This document shows, one piece after another, positions 59,401 through 64,000 of a stretch of DNA of 64,000 nucleotides (its first letter is position 1; every line of letters begins with the position of its first letter). The DNA is from Theobroma cacao (taxonomy: Eukaryota; Streptophyta; Magnoliopsida; Malvales; Malvaceae): contig NC_030857.1 in the NCBI RefSeq assembly GCF_000208745.1, forward strand, positions 17,688,033 through 17,752,032, read 5' to 3'. A program made the translations under genes and the position numbers. The notes beneath the pieces are model-generated. The model was not told where the DNA came from. It worked only from the letters and a program-made list of their open reading frames with translations, and did not search any database.

Positions 59401-61418
59401 AATTTATTGCACCGAAAATTCCCATTTAATTTCCAACCTCATAATTCATCATTTTTCCACCCAATTCTCTTAAAATAAAGTCAACCTCATCCTCACATAC
59501 CATTGGCTAGATTCGGCCTAGGGAAATTCATGGAGAAGATAAATATTTTTCTTGTTGTTTTACTCATAAACATGCTAAACTAACACTAAACACTAACATA
59601 GCTCAAAATCAAATTTATCTAACAACTTTCTCTCTCTAAACCCATATGACCAGAATTCAAATCATCCTCAAATCACATGATTCAACCATGAAAAATGATG
59701 GAAAATGCATGGGAAAGGTAAAGCACAAGACAAATTTAAGAAATGTTACCTTTTTTCACTTGATTTTTGAATTTCCACCTATTTTCCCTTTAAATTTCTT
59801 AGCTAGGGTTTTATTTTCTCCTTTCTCTCTCTTGTTTCTTGCTTGGCCGAATGTTGAAGAAGAAGAATGGGTGGGCTGATTTTTTTATGCCTTTTTTATT
59901 GTTTAATGAAATAATATTATTTTATTCATATTTTAAATATTTTATTAATTCATTTTTTTTTCTAGCCATCCATTTGTCCTACTTTTTCCACCATGCATTC
60001 CCTTTGACTTATCCAAGTCTTAAGTGAAATTTCCAGATTTTTCCAAAGTTTTGGTGGAGCAAATTCTTCAAAATTACACTTTTGCCCCCGAACTTTTCAA
60101 AAATTACATTTTTGCCCCAAAAATTGAAAATTTGCCATAATGCATAATTTGCACTCCTCATACTCATTTCACACTCCAAATAATTAAATTTGATCAAAAT
60201 CCTTTCAAAAATTAAATTTTTGATTTCGAGTGGCAAAATTACCATTTTACCCTTTTACTCCAAATTATACCGAAATTAAAATTTTTCACTTCTAAACCTC
60301 AAATCTTACTCCAATAAGTCAAATGGGGCCAAAAATATTTTCTAAAAATTCCCATTTTGTCCCTAGGTGGCAAATGACCATTTTACCCCTAGATAGCGAA
60401 AATTTCGGTTTGACTTCAAATTGATCCTCGAACTCCGAATCACCATATTAACCCATTCTGGGACTTTAAAATTCTTAATTTCATCATAAATTCTCTATTT
60501 GATCTAGTTCGAGGTTTAAATCAACTTTGTTGTACGTCTAGGTACAATACCGACTTTTGTAAATTTTTCAAGACTCTCTTAGCATGTAAACATACTATCC
60601 ACCACATGTATGTCATGAAAAATATTTCTGTAGAGTAGGGCTTGTCATCTTCTCCCCCACTTGGATCCACCATATGATCCTTCTTCTTGATTGATTTCGA
60701 CATCCGACTAAATATTAATATTTTAATATTATTTTATTAATAAAACATTATTTTATTCTAAAAATTTTATCTTATCTCCTTGGTACCCAAAATATCTTAT
60801 TATGCCTCACTTGACTTCCAAATCGCCTTTTATCTCACAAATTCTCCTCCGATAAAATTATTATTATTTTCTCACTTGCGAAATATTTTATCCTAAACTA
60901 CTCTTTTCGTCTTTTATCACTTCTAAACATTTTAATTGACCTCAATTTGCATTCGATCAACTTTATTTATCACTATATCAAAGTATGGGATATTTCATAG
61001 CCAAATTAAAACACTAGTTTAATGAACCTTATTTAATTGATATAGACATATAGTGACCCAATTAAGTTAAGTATTTGTGCAAGCATCTCGACAAAGACTT
61101 ATACATAGCTTTGGATTCTAGGTTAGTAGAACCACCCATGAATGTAAATAATAAGATAAGCTAGTATTAAATGAAGTGTTGAATGAACCCGTAATCCTAG
61201 GCTTTAATCTATTGCCTTTCTCTAATGAATTTTTAATTTTTATTCATTAGTTTAGTGTTTCCTTAAATTTAGTTTTAATTAATTGTCTAAAACATCAAGT
61301 TACTTGAATAAGATTAATTTGTCATAATTTTAATACTTAGTGAAGAATTAGGAGCAAATCCATGTGGGATACGATTCTGAACTTATTGTCTATACTTGCA
61401 TGTGCAAAATCGACAACA
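56487..61418 (+). mobile_element. Athila-like 5' LTR, split by a solo LTR
   Basis: Pieces 56487-57532 and 60998-61418 together make an LTR of about 1.46 kb, from TGTGACAAAAT with a terminal hairpin (ATTTTGTCACA) to CGACAACA. It is followed by a decayed Athila-type primer site (61421-61442) and gag. The interruption is the LTR 57533-60997. Confidence 0.78.
57533..60997 (-). mobile_element. Tekay-like solo LTR (minus)
   Basis: 3465 bp, TGTCACGACCC...GATATTTCA, flanked by the exact duplication TAGCC (57528-57532 and 60998-61002). On the minus strand it starts TGAAATATCCC and matches the fragment at 1-657 at its start, and the other Tekay-like LTRs in the GC-richer middle (about 58380-58640) and at the end. 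Keeps CACGTG (58505) and the candidate leader splice sites. ORFs inside are not genes. Confidence 0.93.
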
Positions 61419-61540
61419 AGTTTTTGGTACCATTGTTGGGGATTTGTGTTTTCTATTTATTTGACTAATATTAATATTCACAGATTAATCTTAATTCGAG
61501 TTTATTTCTTTTATTTTCATGTACTTTTAGTTAAGGTGAT

Positions 61541-64000
61541 GAATTATTATAACTATCAATGACCATCTAAAAAATTAGAGCCTATGAGGGTTGCTAGTGA
61601 TTATAAATTGACTATCAATGCTTTGACTGCCTAAGTAAATGTTTTATCTCAAAGAATTGACACAAGGGGTACTAATGTCTTTCAAAATCCTTTTGTGACA
61701 TGCGAGCTTTGTGGAGATGGGCATGTAAGTGATTGTTGTTCAACCTATTATGAATCAATGCCATTTAATGAAAACTTCAATGGGTGGCAAAACAATTCAT
61801 ACTTCAACAGTTACAACTCCAGGTAGAATCACTATTGTTGGTTTCTCACGTAAGTGCATGTATCGTTAACAAGTAATATAGTGATAAAGTAGAGTATCGT
61901 TCCCACAGATAATTGTTTTAATTCTTTTTTTAAGTACTAAAATAGACACACCCTAATCTTATCCAAACAATTAAAATTAAAATTAAAACTAATAAACTAA
62001 TAAACTAAAAGTAAAACTAATCTAAAATTTATTAGCTAGTTATTAAATTCGAATGACTACCAGACTTGAGATTATGATGTCCCTCAATAATTCATTTGAT
62101 TATTGTCTCTTTCTCTTAACTTAGTTTAATAGATTAAGTTACTAACCTAGAGTCTTAGTTTATTTACAAGTCTTTGTCGAATTTCTCATAAAAATATCTT
62201 TCTTAACTAACTTACTATGTGTATGCAAATTAAATTAAAGAAAGATTCATTAAGTTCATGCTCTAATTTTAGCTATGTATGGCTTATAGGTGTATGTCTA
62301 ACCTATGTGCAAATCAAACCACTTAATCAACTAAGTGTATTCGATCATACGCTATTCTATTCAAGGTCTACCTAAATCTCTTTCATCATGGTTTAACTTA
62401 AATTTCCAATTTAATCTAATTGGTGGCCAATCAAACAGAAGCATTAAGAACAGAATAAAATAAACAACTTAAATCCATCAAGCATAAGCAAAAGAGAGGA
62501 AAATAAATCAAACTACGTATTGAGTTCAATCATAGTCTTAGATAAATAACTTAGTTTCCTATCAAGTCACACATCATCATCAAATTAAGTTTAAACATTA
62601 AAATCAAATTAAGAAAATAAGAGAATAACAAAAAGATAATGGAACCCAAGAATTATAATCTTGATCTTCCAAATCTTCTTGAATCCCTTAACTTCTTCTC
62701 AACTTCAATGACTTTGTGGCTTGATTCTCAGCTCTTAATCTAGTGTTGCATTCCTCTCTAAAAGTCCTCCGAAAGATTGTTCTTATAAGGCTTTGAAGTT
62801 AGGCCAAGTTTGGTGAAGAAAAAAATCAATTCCAACTAGGAATTCCTCATTAGACTATGTGAGCCGCGGCCAACCTCCACCAAGCCGTGGCCTTAACCAA
62901 TTAATTAGCAGAAATTGCAATTACACTAAGACTATTACAGTGCTTCAACTTTGACAAGATTTTTGACCAGCTTCCAAGTTGACCTGAATGCAGTAGTAAA
63001 CATAAATGTTGCATTTTTTTTCTCTTATATTTCCAATGGTCTAAGAATAATCTCATTTAGAGCTCTGTGGAGAAAGTTATAGTTGAAATACCGAACATAT
63101 GCAATGGAAATCTGCACCTCAAATTGCTTTCCTTCTACCATTAAAATTCTTCCTTCATTAAACACCTACAAAAGCACAATTAATATCAATAACAACCTAT
63201 CTTAATCACATTAAAACTAAATTAAGTATAAAATTAACTAAAATTAGATTGACTCACCTAAATTAATTAACTTAAATAATTTAACTAAAACTTGCTAATT
63301 TCTATGCATTACCACAAGAACTAAGCTAAATTACTATCAAAATTAAACCCAAATAACTCTATATCATAGAGTTATCAATCACCCAAATTTTTCATGGGGT
63401 AATGATCAAGATCTTACATATTCATCATAACTTATTTTCCATAATGGTTGTCAGTCACAAGTTAAAGCCCTTGTACTTGAGAACAAGCCAATTTTGGAAG
63501 AGATGTTAATGCAATACATGGCCAAGAATAATGCGTACATGGCAAATATGGATGCAGTCATTCAAAGCAATGAAACTTCAATGAGAAGTATTGAGACATA
63601 TGTGAGTCACCTTATTAATGACATCAACAATAGGCCTCAAGAAACTTACCAAATAACACTGAGCTTAATCTTAAAAGAGAAGAATATGGTAAGCATCTTG
63701 ATAAGGTAAATGGCAAGAATATGGTAATTGATGGAGATAAAGTAGATCAAGAGAATACTTCCAACAATCAAGTTCAAAATGAAGAAGTTAAGTAAGAGAA
63801 AGAAGTATCTACACCACTACAAGTCCAGTCATATGTGCCTCTCATTTCCTTTTTGGATACAGTTGATGAGTCACCTAAGGAAGCTATTGATATGGAAAAT
63901 CCAACGAAACTCCTAGAAACTGGTTTGGTTTAAGATGCAACAACAAAGGACAAGAATGAAAAACTCACAAATGTTACACATGTTTTGAAGGCTACACCAA
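61541..64000 (+). pseudogene. Decayed Athila-like gag, interrupted by a solo LTR, running off the window
   Basis: From MNYYNYQ at 61541: PFVTCELCGDGHVSDCC (a knuckle-like C/H cluster) and NENFNGWQNNSYFNSYNSR up to 61832. It resumes after the LTR at 63378 as NHPNFSWGNDQDL, then KPILEEMLMQYMAKNNAYM, MRSIETYVSHLINDINNRPQ. Internal stops at about 61559 and 61634, among others. The gag order matches the copies at 24604 and 46631. Downstream parts lie outside the window. Confidence 0.78.
61833..63377 (-). mobile_element. Solo LTR inserted in Athila-like gag (minus)
   Basis: 1545 bp, TATTGTTGG...GAGTTATCA, with exact target duplication ATCAC (61828-61832 and 63378-63382). Its excision rejoins the gag text as RNH|PNFSWGN, like NYSNFSWSN in the gag at 46631. 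Homologous to the LTRs at 797, 24738 and 35074. Confidence 0.92.

Overview
This is a repeat-dense, AT-rich nuclear segment of a flowering-plant genome, most likely a eudicot. Two things point there: a pair of spliced cytochrome P450 genes of the CYP716 (triterpenoid oxidase) type, and nested Ty3/Gypsy retrotransposons of the plant Tekay-like chromovirus and Athila-like groups. The species cannot be named from this sequence. There are no bacterial features, operons, CRISPR arrays or true tRNA genes. Three isolated N characters mark assembly gaps.

Layout. 1-657 is the end of a chromovirus LTR. 797-2552 is a minus-strand solo LTR carrying two tiny tRNA-derived SINEs in opposite orientation. About 2950-5037 is another LTR-like block with an unusual array of TATCGATA palindrome pairs. 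5995-6795 is a foldback (inverted-repeat) element. 7077-8781 is P450 gene 1 (three exons, minus), with a duplicated upstream region to about 9600. 10905-11340 is a decayed minisatellite. 12116-23412 is a complete, young Tekay-type element (3.1 kb LTRs, 5-bp target duplication, gag-pol, chromodomain) whose reading frame is broken by an 84-bp intron-like insertion. 24604-30935 is a decayed Athila-like element with a solo LTR inside its gag. 30936-36970 is a stack of minus-strand LTRs, one holding a solo LTR with a CTGCAG palindrome array. 37850-38192 is a MITE. 38193-43858 is a possible CACTA remnant interrupted by a minus-strand LTR, itself interrupted by a plus-strand Tekay-like solo LTR. 44746-52598 is an Athila-like element lacking the pol core. 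52864-54567 is P450 gene 2, with the same exon sizes as gene 1 and a SINE relic in its upstream region. 56487-64000 is a further Athila-like element carrying two minus-strand solo LTRs.

How it fits together. The only intact host genes are the two P450 paralogs, about 88% identical by eye, same strand, with identical 949/188/294-nt exons and homologous flanks. They are a duplicate pair pushed about 44 kb apart by retrotransposon insertion. No oxidosqualene cyclase or other pathway gene is visible. Target-site duplications allow several insertion events to be ordered.

The least explained structure is the array of palindrome couplets in LTRs: pairs of short palindromes spaced at or near 21 bp, built from TATCGATA in one LTR and CTGCAG in two others. 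The 84-bp insertion in the young gag-pol frame, bounded by GAAAGGT repeats and GT/AG, is the other notable signal.
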